A DNA stretch of 64,000 nucleotides. Source: Enterobacter pseudoroggenkampii. GTDB taxonomy: Bacteria; Pseudomonadota; Gammaproteobacteria; Enterobacterales; Enterobacteriaceae. A program made the position numbers and the translations under genes. The notes beneath the pieces were generated by a model. That model did no database searches. It was not told the DNA's origin and saw only the letters and a program-made list of their open reading frames with translations. Position 1 is the first letter of the stretch. The number at the start of each line of letters is the position of its first letter. Positions 45,162 through 53,855 of the stretch are shown piece after piece. Location of the stretch: the NCBI RefSeq assembly GCF_026420145.1, contig NZ_JAPMLV010000002.1:310001-374000 (forward strand), written 5' to 3'.

Positions 45162-46073
45162 ATGGAACGAAAACCCACTCTGGTTGTGGCCCTGGGCGGC
45201 AACGCGCTGCTCAAGCGCGGCGAGCCGCTGGAAGCGGAGATCCAGCGCCAGAACATCGAGCAGGCCGCCCGCACCATCGCCGGGCTGACGGCGCAGTGGC
45301 GCGTGGTGCTGGTACACGGCAACGGGCCGCAGGTCGGGCTGCTGGCGCTGCAGAACAGCGCCTACGACAAAGTCACGCCCTACCCGCTGGACGTTCTCGG
45401 CGCGGAAAGCCAGGGAATGATCGGCTACATGCTCCAGCAGGCGCTGAAAAACAGCCTCCCGCAGCGGGAGGTGAGCGTTCTGCTCACGCAGGTGGAAGTG
45501 GATGCCGCCGACCCGGCCTTCAGCAACCCGACCAAGTACATCGGCCCGGTCTACAGCGAAGCCCAGGCAAAAACGCTGGCGGCGGAGAAAGGCTGGGTGT
45601 TTAAGGCCGACGGCAGCTACGTCCGCCGCGTGGTGCCGTCACCGCAGCCGAAGCGCATCGTCGAGAGCGACGCCATCACGGCGCTGATCCAGCGCGACCA
45701 CCTGGTGATCTGCAACGGAGGCGGCGGCGTGCCGGTGGTGGAACACGCCAACGGCTATCGCGGGATCGAGGCGGTAATCGACAAAGACCTCTCCGCAGCC
45801 CTGCTGGCGAGGCAAATCGAGGCCGACGCCCTGCTGATCCTCACCGACGCCGACGCGGTGTATCTCGACTGGGGCAAGCCGACCCAGCGCCCGCTGGCAC
45901 AGGTGACGCCGGAGCTGCTCAAAGGCATGCAGTTCGACGCCGGATCGATGGGGCCGAAAGTGGCCGCCTGCCGCGAGTTTGTTGAAGCCTGCAACGGCAT
46001 TGCCGGGATCGGCGCGCTGGCCGACGGCGCGGAGATCCTCGCGGGCGAGAAAGGCACGTTGATTCGTAACTGA
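45162..46073 (+). CDS. arcC: Carbamate kinase
   Basis: The 303-residue amino-acid-kinase-family enzyme transfers phosphate from carbamoyl phosphate to ADP, giving ATP, CO2 and ammonia. Visible motifs are [12 protein letters not shown] at the N terminus, [11 protein letters not shown] near residue 50, and [12 protein letters not shown] near 225. It lies 10 bp after arcA with AAAGGAGCC as ribosome-binding site. Confidence 0.95.
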   Translation: MERKPTLVVALGGNALLKRGEPLEAEIQRQNIEQAARTIAGLTAQWRVVLVHGNGPQVGLLALQNSAYDKVTPYPLDVLGAESQGMIGYMLQQALKNSLPQREVSVLLTQVEVDAADPAFSNPTKYIGPVYSEAQAKTLAAEKGWVFKADGSYVRRVVPSPQPKRIVESDAITALIQRDHLVICNGGGGVPVVEHANGYRGIEAVIDKDLSAALLARQIEADALLILTDADAVYLDWGKPTQRPLAQVTPELLKGMQFDAGSMGPKVAACREFVEACNGIAGIGALADGAEILAGEKGTLIRN

Positions 46074-46099
46074 ACACTCATTTTAAAAAGGATTTAGCC

Positions 46100-47104
46100 A
46101 TGACCATCAACCTGAAAAACCGCAACTTCCTGAAACTGCTGGACTACACCCCGGCGGAGATCCAGTACCTGATCGACCTCGCCATTGAGCTCAAGGCCGC
46201 CAAAAAAGCCGGGCGCGAGAAGCAAACCCTGGTCGGGAAAAACATCGCCCTGATCTTTGAAAAAACCTCTACCCGCACCCGCTGCGCCTTTGAAGTGGGC
46301 GCATTCGATCAGGGCGCGCAGGTCACCTATCTCGGCCCAAGCGGATCGCAGATCGGCCATAAAGAGTCGATGAAAGACACCGCCCGCGTGCTGGGCCGCA
46401 TGTACGACGGCATCGAATACCGCGGCTATGGTCAGGCCATCGTCGAAGAGCTGGGCGAGTACGCGGGCGTACCGGTGTGGAACGGCCTGACCGACGAGTT
46501 CCACCCAACGCAAATCCTCGCCGACCTGATGACCATGCTGGAGCATGCGCCGGGCAAAACCCTGCCGGAGCTGAGCTTTGCCTATCTCGGCGACGCGCGC
46601 AACAACATGGGCAACTCCCTGATGGTGGGCGCAGCCAAGATGGGGATGGATATCCGCCTCGTCGCGCCGAAATCCTTCTGGCCGGAAGCCGGGCTGGTTG
46701 AGCAGTGCCGCGCCATCGCCAAAGAGACGGGCGCGCGCATCACCCTCACCGACGACGTGGAAGAAGGCGTGCGGGGGACCGATTTCCTCTACACCGACGT
46801 GTGGGTCTCCATGGGCGAGCCGAAGGAAGCCTGGGCCGAGCGCGTCAGCCTGATGAAGCCATATCAAATTAACGCCCAGGTGATGAAGGCCACCGGCAAC
46901 CCGAACGTCAAATTCATGCACTGCCTGCCGGCGTTCCACAACGAACACACCAAAGTGGGCCGCGAGATCGAGATGGCGTACGGCCTGAAGGGGCTGGAGG
47001 TGACGGAAGAGGTCTTCGAATCACCGAACTCGATCGTCTTCGACGAGGCAGAGAACCGCATGCACACCATTAAAGCGGTCATGGTGGCGACACTCGGCGA
47101 CTAA
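46100..47104 (+). CDS. arcB: Catabolic ornithine carbamoyltransferase
   Basis: The 334-residue enzyme phosphorolyses citrulline to ornithine and carbamoyl phosphate in the deiminase pathway. Motifs: [33 protein letters not shown]. It is a clear paralogue of argI at 33438 (same length, many shared blocks), but the operon position between arcC and the antiporter assigns the catabolic role. It lies 26 bp after arcC with AAGGA. Confidence 0.93.
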   Translation: MTINLKNRNFLKLLDYTPAEIQYLIDLAIELKAAKKAGREKQTLVGKNIALIFEKTSTRTRCAFEVGAFDQGAQVTYLGPSGSQIGHKESMKDTARVLGRMYDGIEYRGYGQAIVEELGEYAGVPVWNGLTDEFHPTQILADLMTMLEHAPGKTLPELSFAYLGDARNNMGNSLMVGAAKMGMDIRLVAPKSFWPEAGLVEQCRAIAKETGARITLTDDVEEGVRGTDFLYTDVWVSMGEPKEAWAERVSLMKPYQINAQVMKATGNPNVKFMHCLPAFHNEHTKVGREIEMAYGLKGLEVTEEVFESPNSIVFDEAENRMHTIKAVMVATLGD

Positions 47105-47151
47105 TCACCGCCCGGCGCGCCGCGGGGTGCGCCGGGTTTAAGGAGAACATC

Positions 47152-48555
47152 ATGGGCAAGTTTAAGTTTCCCTCCGCTTACACCATTCTCTTTTTTCTGA
47201 TTGCCGTTGTGGCGGCGCTGAGCTGGGTCGTTCCCGCCGGTCAGTACCAGATGGCGATGAACGACACCCTCGGTAAAGAAGTCCCGATTGCCGGAACGTA
47301 CGCGCACGTGGCGGCGCATCCGCAAGGGCTGGTTTCCGTCCTGATGGCGCCCATCGCCGGGCTGTACGATCCGGTCTCCGGCCAGGCCGGGGCGATCGAC
47401 GTGGCGCTGTTTATTCTGATCATCGGGGGATTTCTCGGGATCGTCACCAAAACCGGGGCGATTGACGCCGGGATCGAGCGCGTCACCACCCGGCTGCGCG
47501 GACGCGAGGAGTGGATGATCCCGATCCTGATGGCGCTGTTTGCCGCGGGCGGCACCATTTACGGCATGGCCGAAGAGTCGCTGCCGTTCTACACCCTGCT
47601 GGTGCCGGTGATGCTGGCCGCCCGGTTCGATCCGGTTGTCGCCGCCTCCACCGTGCTGCTCGGCGCGGGGATCGGCACGCTGGGTTCCACCATTAACCCG
47701 TTTGCCACGGTCATCGCCGCCAACGCCGCCGGGATCCCCTTTACCAACGGCATCGCCCTGCGCGTGGCGCTGCTGGTCATCGGCTGGATCATCTGCGTGG
47801 CGTGGGTGATGCGCTACGCCCGCAAGGTGCGCAAGGATCCGTCCCTCTCTATCGTCGCAGACAAACAGGAAGAGAACCGCGCCCATTTCCTCGGCAACAA
47901 GGGCGAACAGTCGCTGGAGTTCACCCCGGTGCGCAAAATCATCCTGGTGATTTTCGCCCTCGCCTTCGCGGTGATGATTTACGGCGTGGCGGTGCTGGGC
48001 TGGTGGATGGCGGAGATTTCGGCGGTGTTTCTCGCCAGCGCGATTATCGTCGGCCTGATCGCCCGCATGAGCGAAGAGGAGCTGACCTCGACGTTTATCA
48101 ACGGCGCGCGAGATTTGCTGGGCGTCGCGCTGATTATCGGCATCGCGCGCGGTATCGTAGTGATCATGGATAAGGGCATGATTACCCACACCATTTTGCA
48201 CAGCGCCGAGGGGATGGTTACCGGGTTATCGACGGTGGCGTTCATCAACGTGATGTACTGGCTGGAAGTGGTGCTGTCGTTTCTTGTGCCTTCTTCGTCC
48301 GGCCTGGCCGTTCTGACGATGCCGATCATGGCGCCCCTTGCCGATTTCGCTAACGTCAACCGCGACCTGGTGGTCACGGCCTACCAGTCGGCGTCCGGCA
48401 TCGTTAACCTGGTCACTCCCACCTCAGCCGTCGTGATGGGCGGGCTGGCGATCGCCCGCGTGCCCTACGTGCGCTATCTGAAATGGGTGGCACCGCTGCT
48501 GGGGATATTAACGGTAGTGATCATGGTGGCGTTGAGCCTGGGTGCCTTGTTGTGA
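47152..48555 (+). CDS. YfcC-family arginine/ornithine antiporter (ArcD-like)
   Basis: The 467-residue inner-membrane protein of the YfcC/DcuC-like family has about 12 membrane helices and opens with KFPSAYTILFFLIAVVAALSWVVPAGQYQ. Conserved blocks GTIYGMAEESLPFYTLLVPV and LVPSSSGLAVLTMPIMAPLAD are visible. It follows arcB by 47 bp after AAGGAGAAC. It probably exchanges external arginine for internal ornithine, the role of ArcD, though it is not of the classical APC-type ArcD family. Confidence 0.85.
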   Translation: MGKFKFPSAYTILFFLIAVVAALSWVVPAGQYQMAMNDTLGKEVPIAGTYAHVAAHPQGLVSVLMAPIAGLYDPVSGQAGAIDVALFILIIGGFLGIVTKTGAIDAGIERVTTRLRGREEWMIPILMALFAAGGTIYGMAEESLPFYTLLVPVMLAARFDPVVAASTVLLGAGIGTLGSTINPFATVIAANAAGIPFTNGIALRVALLVIGWIICVAWVMRYARKVRKDPSLSIVADKQEENRAHFLGNKGEQSLEFTPVRKIILVIFALAFAVMIYGVAVLGWWMAEISAVFLASAIIVGLIARMSEEELTSTFINGARDLLGVALIIGIARGIVVIMDKGMITHTILHSAEGMVTGLSTVAFINVMYWLEVVLSFLVPSSSGLAVLTMPIMAPLADFANVNRDLVVTAYQSASGIVNLVTPTSAVVMGGLAIARVPYVRYLKWVAPLLGILTVVIMVALSLGALL

Positions 48556-48557
48556 TT

Positions 48558-48588
48558 TGCCGGATGGCGCTGCGCTTATCCGGCCTAC
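48558..48588. repeat. REP element
   Basis: TGCCGGATGGCGC...GCTTATCCGGCCTAC, a single REP unit 3 bp after the antiporter stop; it may stabilise the arc mRNA 3' end. Confidence 0.85.
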
Positions 48589-48626
48589 GGATCGGTGCGG
48601 TGCCACCGGTTATTTCGGGAACTGAT

Positions 48627-49115
48627 ATGGGAACTATGATGGATTACGAAGAGTACTCTCCCAAAGAACAACTACAGCTGACGGTCTGCCAGCGTCTGAT
48701 AGCAGAAAAGAGCTATCTCTCCCAGGAGGAGATCCGCCGGGATTTGCAGGAGCGTGGTTTTGAGACCATCAGCCAGTCCACCGTTTCACGTCTGCTTAAA
48801 TTGCTCGGTGTCATAAAAATTCGAAATGCCAAAGGGCTAAAGATTTATTCGCTGAATCCCCAGCAGCGCCCTGCCCCCGACGCCGCGCGTACCGTGTCCG
48901 AAATGGTGGTCAGCGTCGAGCATAATAGCGAGTTTATCCTTGTGCATACCGTCGCCGGATATGGCCGCGCGGTGGCGCGTATTCTGGATTATCACCAGCT
49001 GCCGGAAATTTTAGGCGTGGTGGCTGGCAGCAGTATCGTCTGGGTCGCTCCCCGGGTCGTGAAGCGCACCGCGCTGGTGCATAAGCAAATTAATTATTTA
49101 CTCAGAACGAATTAA
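48627..49115 (+). CDS. ArgR-family regulator linked to the arc operon
   Basis: The 162-residue ArgR paralogue has an N-terminal winged helix (YLSQEEIRRDLQERGFETISQSTVSRLLK, key SQSTVSR) and a C-terminal arginine-binding/oligomerisation domain (VVAGSSIVWVAP in place of the GTIAGDDTIF seen in ArgR). The Ala/Gly-Asp-Asp arginine contact of classical ArgR reads AGSS here, so the ligand response may differ. GGGA lies before the ATG used; an ATG four codons in (MDYEEYSP) is also well placed. Probably a local activator or repressor of arcACB. Confidence 0.85.
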   Translation: MGTMMDYEEYSPKEQLQLTVCQRLIAEKSYLSQEEIRRDLQERGFETISQSTVSRLLKLLGVIKIRNAKGLKIYSLNPQQRPAPDAARTVSEMVVSVEHNSEFILVHTVAGYGRAVARILDYHQLPEILGVVAGSSIVWVAPRVVKRTALVHKQINYLLRTN

Positions 49116-49162
49116 TATTCATAAAGAACCGTTTGCATTGAGTAAAGCGTGCATTAAATCGC

Positions 49163-49190
49163 TTGATCCGAAAAGCGAGCTGCGTATAAT
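49163..49190 (+). promoter_or_regulatory. pyrL-pyrBI promoter
   Basis: TTGATC (49163-49168), a 16-bp spacer and TATAAT (49185-49190) precede pyrL by 25 bp. Confidence 0.75.
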
Positions 49191-49215
49191 GCCCGACAAT
49201 TTGCCGGGAGGAAGC

Positions 49216-49320
49216 ATGGTCAAGCGTGTACGACATAACGTCTTACCGCGTCTGAAATCAGACGCTGGCCTGCCGTTTTTCTTCCCGTTGCTAAACCTAT
49301 TCCCAGAGCCCCTCATTTGA
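49216..49320 (+). CDS. pyrL: pyrBI leader peptide PyrL
   Basis: The 34-residue leader begins [20 protein letters not shown] and contains FFFPLL, as in E. coli PyrL, with a U-rich pause stretch (tttttcttccc) within the coding region. When UTP is low, RNA polymerase pauses and the translating ribosome prevents the overlapping terminator; when UTP is high, transcription stops before pyrB. GGGAGGA precedes the ATG. Shorter than the 44-residue E. coli peptide because it ends inside the terminator stem. Confidence 0.92.
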   Translation: MVKRVRHNVLPRLKSDAGLPFFFPLLNLFPEPLI

Positions 49321-49334
49321 GGGGCTTTTTTTTG
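49307..49334 (+). terminator. pyrBI attenuator terminator
   Basis: AGCCCCTC, loop ATTT, GAGGGGCT and eight T residues, overlapping the pyrL stop and ending 20 bp before pyrB. Confidence 0.95.
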
Positions 49335-49354
49335 CCCGGCGTCAGGAGATAAAC

Positions 49355-50287
49355 ATGAATCCGCTTTATCAAAAACACATCATTTCCATAAACGACCTCA
49401 GCCGCGAAGAGCTGGAACTGGTTCTGGAAACCGCGGCAAAACTGAAGGCCAATCCGCAACCGGAGCTGCTGAAGCACAAGGTGATTGCGAGCTGCTTCTT
49501 TGAAGCCTCGACCCGCACCCGCCTCTCCTTTGAGACCTCCATGCACCGCCTGGGGGCGAGCGTGGTGGGCTTCTCGGACAGCAGCAACACGTCGCTGGGT
49601 AAAAAAGGCGAGACCCTGGCGGATACCATTTCAGTGATTAGCACCTACGTCGACGCGATTGTGATGCGTCATCCGCAGGAGGGCGCGGCGCGCCTGGCGA
49701 CCGAATTCTCCGGCGGCATTCCGGTGCTGAACGCCGGTGACGGTGCCAACCAGCACCCAACGCAGACCCTGCTGGATCTGTTCACCATTCAGGAGACCCA
49801 GGGCAAGCTCGAGAACCTGAATATCGCCATGGTCGGCGACCTGAAATATGGCCGCACCGTCCACTCCCTGACGCAGGCGCTGGCGAAATTTAACGGCAAC
49901 CGCTTCTACTTCATCGCGCCTGACGCGCTGGCGATGCCGCAGTACATTCTCGACATGCTGGATGAGAAAGGCATTCAGTGGAGCCTGCACGCCAGCATCG
50001 AAGAGGTGATGAGCCACGTGGATATTCTGTACATGACCCGCGTGCAGAAAGAGCGTCTGGATCCGTCCGAATACGCCAACGTGAAGGCACAGTTCGTGCT
50101 GCGCGCCAGCGACCTCGAGGGCGCGCGCGACAACATGAAGGTGCTGCATCCGCTGCCGCGCATCGATGAGATCACCACAGACGTGGATAAAACGCCGCAC
50201 GCCTGGTACTTCCAGCAGGCCGGAAACGGCATCTTCGCCCGCCAGGCGTTACTGGCACTGGTTCTGAATCGCGAATTGGCACTGTAA
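49355..50287 (+). CDS. pyrB: Aspartate carbamoyltransferase catalytic subunit
   Basis: The 310-residue enzyme makes N-carbamoyl-aspartate, the committed step of pyrimidine synthesis, as trimers in the PyrB6PyrI6 holoenzyme. Motifs: [46 protein letters not shown]. It lies 12 bp before pyrI and is controlled by the PyrL attenuator. Confidence 0.97.
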   Translation: MNPLYQKHIISINDLSREELELVLETAAKLKANPQPELLKHKVIASCFFEASTRTRLSFETSMHRLGASVVGFSDSSNTSLGKKGETLADTISVISTYVDAIVMRHPQEGAARLATEFSGGIPVLNAGDGANQHPTQTLLDLFTIQETQGKLENLNIAMVGDLKYGRTVHSLTQALAKFNGNRFYFIAPDALAMPQYILDMLDEKGIQWSLHASIEEVMSHVDILYMTRVQKERLDPSEYANVKAQFVLRASDLEGARDNMKVLHPLPRIDEITTDVDKTPHAWYFQQAGNGIFARQALLALVLNRELAL

Positions 50288-50299
50288 GGGGAAACGACC

Positions 50300-50761
50300 A
50301 TGACACACGATAACAAACTCCAGGTTGAAGCCATCAAGCGTGGCACCGTGATTGACCACATCCCTGCGCAGGTGGGCTTTAAGCTGCTGACGCTGTTCAA
50401 ACTGACCGAAACCGACCAGCGCATCACCATCGGCCTGAACCTGCCGTCAGGTGAAATGGGCCGCAAGGACCTGATCAAAATCGAGAATACCTTCCTGACC
50501 GACGAGCAGGTTAACCAGCTGTCGCTGTACGCGCCGGACGCCACCGTCAACCGCATCGACGAGTATGAAGTGGTCGGTAAATCCCGCCCGAGCCTGCCGG
50601 ATCGCATTGAAAGCGTGCTGGTCTGCCCGAACAGCAACTGCATCAGCCATGCCGAGCCGGTTTCCTCCAGCTTCGCAGTGAAAAAACGCGCCGATGACAT
50701 CGCGCTCAAATGCAAATACTGCGAAAAAGAGTTTTCTCATTATGTGGTGCTGGCCAACTAA
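50300..50761 (+). CDS. pyrI: Aspartate carbamoyltransferase regulatory subunit
   Basis: The 153-residue allosteric subunit binds CTP/ATP in its N-terminal domain and contacts PyrB through a C-terminal zinc domain. The zinc cysteines are Cys109, Cys114, Cys138 and Cys141 (CPNSNC and CKYC). It is co-transcribed with pyrB; GGGGAAACG precedes the ATG. Confidence 0.97.
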   Translation: MTHDNKLQVEAIKRGTVIDHIPAQVGFKLLTLFKLTETDQRITIGLNLPSGEMGRKDLIKIENTFLTDEQVNQLSLYAPDATVNRIDEYEVVGKSRPSLPDRIESVLVCPNSNCISHAEPVSSSFAVKKRADDIALKCKYCEKEFSHYVVLAN

Positions 50762-50767
50762 TTGAGG

Positions 50768-50795
50768 TTGGTAATGAAATCCCGGCTGTTATAAT
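50768..50795 (+). promoter_or_regulatory. Promoter of ridA
   Basis: TTGGTA (50768-50773), a 16-bp spacer and TATAAT (50790-50795), about 40 bp before ridA; the -10 lies in the loop of a CCCGGC/GCCGGG hairpin that could also end pyrBI transcription. Confidence 0.6.
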
Positions 50796-50834
50796 GGCCG
50801 GGAACATTCTTAACGCTGTAATTCTGGAGAAAAC

Positions 50835-51221
50835 ATGAGCAAAGTACTCGCGACGGAAAATGCACCAGCCGCTATCGGCCCTTACGTTCAGGGCGTTGAT
50901 CTGGGCAGCATGATCATCACTTCAGGTCAGATCCCCGTAAACCCAAAAACCGGTGAAGTGCCGACCGACGTGGCAGCACAGGCGCGTCAGTCGCTGGAAA
51001 ACGTGCAGGCTATCGTTGAATCTGCGGGCCTGAAAGTGGGCGACATCGTTAAAACCACCGTTTTCGTGAAAGATCTGAACGACTTCGCGACCGTAAACGC
51101 CACCTACGAAGCCTTCTTCACCGAGCACAACGCCACCTTCCCGGCGCGCTCCTGCGTGGAAGTGGCGCGTCTGCCAAAAGACGTGAAAATTGAAATCGAA
51201 GCGATTGCCGTACGTCGCTAA
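50835..51221 (+). CDS. ridA: 2-iminobutanoate/2-iminopropanoate deaminase RidA
   Basis: The 128-residue YjgF/YER057c/UK114 protein hydrolyses reactive enamines/imines made by PLP enzymes such as threonine dehydratase. It has the family signature region PAIGPYVQG, SGQIPVNPKTGE, and the C-terminal PARSCVEVARLPKDVKIEIEAIA (catalytic Arg in ARSCVEV). Located after pyrBI as in E. coli. A bidirectional terminator follows. Confidence 0.96.
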   Translation: MSKVLATENAPAAIGPYVQGVDLGSMIITSGQIPVNPKTGEVPTDVAAQARQSLENVQAIVESAGLKVGDIVKTTVFVKDLNDFATVNATYEAFFTEHNATFPARSCVEVARLPKDVKIEIEAIAVRR

Positions 51222-51238
51222 TTCGCTTTGTCGACGAT

Positions 51239-51263
51239 AAGGCAGCCTGGGCTGCCTTTTTTT
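51239..51263. terminator. Bidirectional terminator between ridA and the hexosaminidase gene
   Basis: AAGGCAGCC, loop TG, GGCTGCCTT then T7; the hairpin lies between two convergent genes. Confidence 0.88.
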
Positions 51264-51271
51264 ATGGCCCG

Positions 51272-53656
51272 CTACTGATTCCGCGTGGCGCGAAGCAGCG
51301 TCTCCAGCGGATAGACCGCCGCAATCACCACTTCGTCCTGCACCTTCGCCACGTTATCCAGCTCGCTCTGAATCGAGGCTATCTCTTTATCATCCAGCGT
51401 GCCCTGGCGCGCCACCAGATCCGTCAGCCGCAGGCCAATTGAGGCCAGCTTATCCACCTCCTGGATCACCGGCTTCATCGCCTTCAGCTGATAGCTGTTT
51501 TCGCTTAAGGCCAGCGCGTCGCTGGTGTTGCTCTGCCAGCGGTTGAAGACGTGGCGCAGGGCGTCGGCGCTTTCCGTGTCCTCCGCATCGCTCACCAGAC
51601 GGTCCGCCCATTTGTGCATCTGGCGCACGGTGGCACTTTCGGCGTTTAGCGCATCGGCGAAGCGGTTGAGGGGCTCGAACTGATGATAGTTTCCGGCCTG
51701 GAACTTCAGGTGCTGACGGGTGTAATACTGCGCGGGCTCTACCGCCTGCGCGAGGATCTGCAGCGGCAGGGTGTCGGCATTACCGGCGAGACGCGTGAAC
51801 TGCACCTGCTGCTGGGTGTGCTGCTGCAGCCCGACCGACACCGTCGACCAGCTGTCCATCGCCTGCAGGCGGGTGTACATGTTTTCGACATCGTTGACGT
51901 CCTGCGCCGACCACAGCCGCTCCGCCACCGCAAACGTGCGCGGCCACAGGCGGATATCCAGCACCGGCGCCACCACGTTTTCCGCCCACAGCGCCGCTTC
52001 ACCGCCGAGCAGGTTGGCCTGGTTCGCCACGTCCGGCACGACCGGCGGAACGCCTTTCGGCACGTCGTCCAGACGCGTGCCGCTAATCGGGTAGCGCGTA
52101 TTCCCCACCAGGAAATAGCCGGAAAGCTTGTCGTTATCGACGGTGACGACCGGGCGCGTTTCGCCCATCCACGTATCGACGGTAAACGTGACCTGGCTGT
52201 CATCGCGCCATTCGATGTTCTGCACCGCGCGACGGGATTTCCCGGCAAAATCAATAAACCCGCGCCAGCCCGCATCCCCTTTCACCAGCGTGAAGCTCCC
52301 CTCCACCGGCTTACCCTTCAGGCGAGGCATGGTGAAGGCCCAGCTCTGGGCGCTGTCGGTGTCCGCTATCACGTCCACGCCGTTCAGCCCCTGCGGGACG
52401 ATCTCGTTGCGGTAGTGATAGGCGGTGGACTGGGGCTGGTCGAGATAAAAGCCGGTCGACAGAATGCCCTTGTAGCCGCTCTGCGCCACCTGCCCCAGCG
52501 CGTCCTGCCCCTGCCAGGACTGGATCAGAATGCTTTTCGGCAGGTCAGGATGGTAGATCTCATCCCAGCCGACCATCTGGCGGTGATGCTTCTCGAGGAT
52601 CGTTTCCAGCTTGCGGTTGAAGTAAGCCTGCAGCGCGTGGCTGTCCGCCAGCCTGTTGTCGCGCATAAACTGCTGGATAGCCGGGTTCGCTTTCCACTGG
52701 CTGTCGTCCACTTCGTCGCCGCCGATATGCAGATACGGATCGGGGAAGATCGCCGCCAGTTCGCTGACCATCGCGTCGGCAAAGGTATAGGTTGCGTCTT
52801 TTGTCGGATCCAGCACCGGCTTCAGCACGCCCCAGTGGCGTTCCATTGCGTACGGTCCCGGCGCGCTCATCAGCTCCGGATAGGCCACAGCAATCGCCGA
52901 GGCGTGGCCCGGCATGTCGATCTCCGGCACCACGCGGATACCGCGCTCGGCGGCGTAACGCACCACCTCGCGCATCTGTTCAGGCGTGTAGAACAGCCCG
53001 TCGCTGGCAAGCTGCGTCAGCTTAGGGTAGCGCTTCGAACTGAAGCGCCAGCCCTGGTCGTCGGTCAGGTGCCAGTGCAGCACGTTGAGCTTCGCCGCGG
53101 CCATGCCGTCGATCTGGCGTTTAATATCCGGCAGTGGGATAAAGTGACGCGCCGAGTCCAGCAGCAGCCCGCGCCACGGGAAGCGCGGCGAATCTTCAAT
53201 GGTAACCCACGGCAGAGAGGTATTTTCCGCTCCGTTCTGCATCAGCTGGAGCAGGGTTTCCATGGCGCGCAAGGCACCAAAGCGGGTGTTGGCGGAGATA
53301 GTCACGCCGTTAGCATCCACCGTGAGCCTATAGCTTTCATCGCTGTCCGGCAGCGGCTGCGGCTTCACCTTTTTAGCGATGGCAATGCGGACAGTCGGTT
53401 TGTCTGGCTTTTCAGCCTGAGGCTGCAATGTCCAGCCGGTTTGCAGGGCGATGCGCTGGCGCAGGCGGTTGACGGCGTCGCCCAGATCGTCGCCGCTGAC
53501 GCTGACAGAGATTTTATCGTTAAGCACCAGCGCGCCCTGGGTCGTCGGGCGTTCGACCTTCGCAGGCCAGGGCATTAAAGGGAGATCCCCTGCCGGGGCG
53601 GCAAAGGCAGAGGCGCCGAGCATCAGCCCGGCGGTTAAGAGACTGTACCGTAACAT
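51272..53656 (-). CDS. Secreted GH20 beta-N-acetylhexosaminidase
   Basis: The 794-residue exported enzyme releases terminal GlcNAc or GalNAc. Order: a signal peptide (MLRYSLLTAGLMLGASAFA, cleavage near residue 20), an N-terminal GH20b domain (to about 150), and a GH20 barrel with WHLTDDQGWRF near 195 and the catalytic pair Asp314-Glu315 in HIGGDEVD. The C-terminal helical region follows residue 560. It probably acts in the periplasm on chitobiose- or glycan-derived sugars. E. coli K-12 lacks it at this place; relatives of Enterobacter/Klebsiella carry it beside mgtA. Monocistronic. Confidence 0.92.
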   Translation of the reverse strand: MLRYSLLTAGLMLGASAFAAPAGDLPLMPWPAKVERPTTQGALVLNDKISVSVSGDDLGDAVNRLRQRIALQTGWTLQPQAEKPDKPTVRIAIAKKVKPQPLPDSDESYRLTVDANGVTISANTRFGALRAMETLLQLMQNGAENTSLPWVTIEDSPRFPWRGLLLDSARHFIPLPDIKRQIDGMAAAKLNVLHWHLTDDQGWRFSSKRYPKLTQLASDGLFYTPEQMREVVRYAAERGIRVVPEIDMPGHASAIAVAYPELMSAPGPYAMERHWGVLKPVLDPTKDATYTFADAMVSELAAIFPDPYLHIGGDEVDDSQWKANPAIQQFMRDNRLADSHALQAYFNRKLETILEKHHRQMVGWDEIYHPDLPKSILIQSWQGQDALGQVAQSGYKGILSTGFYLDQPQSTAYHYRNEIVPQGLNGVDVIADTDSAQSWAFTMPRLKGKPVEGSFTLVKGDAGWRGFIDFAGKSRRAVQNIEWRDDSQVTFTVDTWMGETRPVVTVDNDKLSGYFLVGNTRYPISGTRLDDVPKGVPPVVPDVANQANLLGGEAALWAENVVAPVLDIRLWPRTFAVAERLWSAQDVNDVENMYTRLQAMDSWSTVSVGLQQHTQQQVQFTRLAGNADTLPLQILAQAVEPAQYYTRQHLKFQAGNYHQFEPLNRFADALNAESATVRQMHKWADRLVSDAEDTESADALRHVFNRWQSNTSDALALSENSYQLKAMKPVIQEVDKLASIGLRLTDLVARQGTLDDKEIASIQSELDNVAKVQDEVVIAAVYPLETLLRATRNQ

Positions 53657-53777
53657 GAATGTTCCTTATCTGACGGGCCAAATAAAGGCAAAACATTCTG
53701 TTAACATGCGCTCAATTTGTCGTCAAGCGAATGCGCCGACGGAGATCACAGGTTGTTGAATTTGAGAGGAAAGCTAT

Positions 53778-53850
53778 TGCCGGGTGGCGGCTTCGCCTTA
53801 CCCGGCCTACGTTCGGATCGTAGGCCCGGTAAGCGCAGCGCCACCGGGCT
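53778..53850. repeat. REP pair (BIME-like)
   Basis: Two REP units in inverted orientation (53778-53810 and 53820-53850) end 5 bp before the mgtA stop codon. Confidence 0.85.
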
Positions 53851-53855
53851 TGCCG

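Noticed and set aside
51683-53578. 631-codon plus-strand ORF opposite the hexosaminidase gene
   Set aside because: It is antisense to a clear GH20 gene. The long opening is a by-product of GC-rich codon use; its composition is Arg/His/Val-rich without domains.
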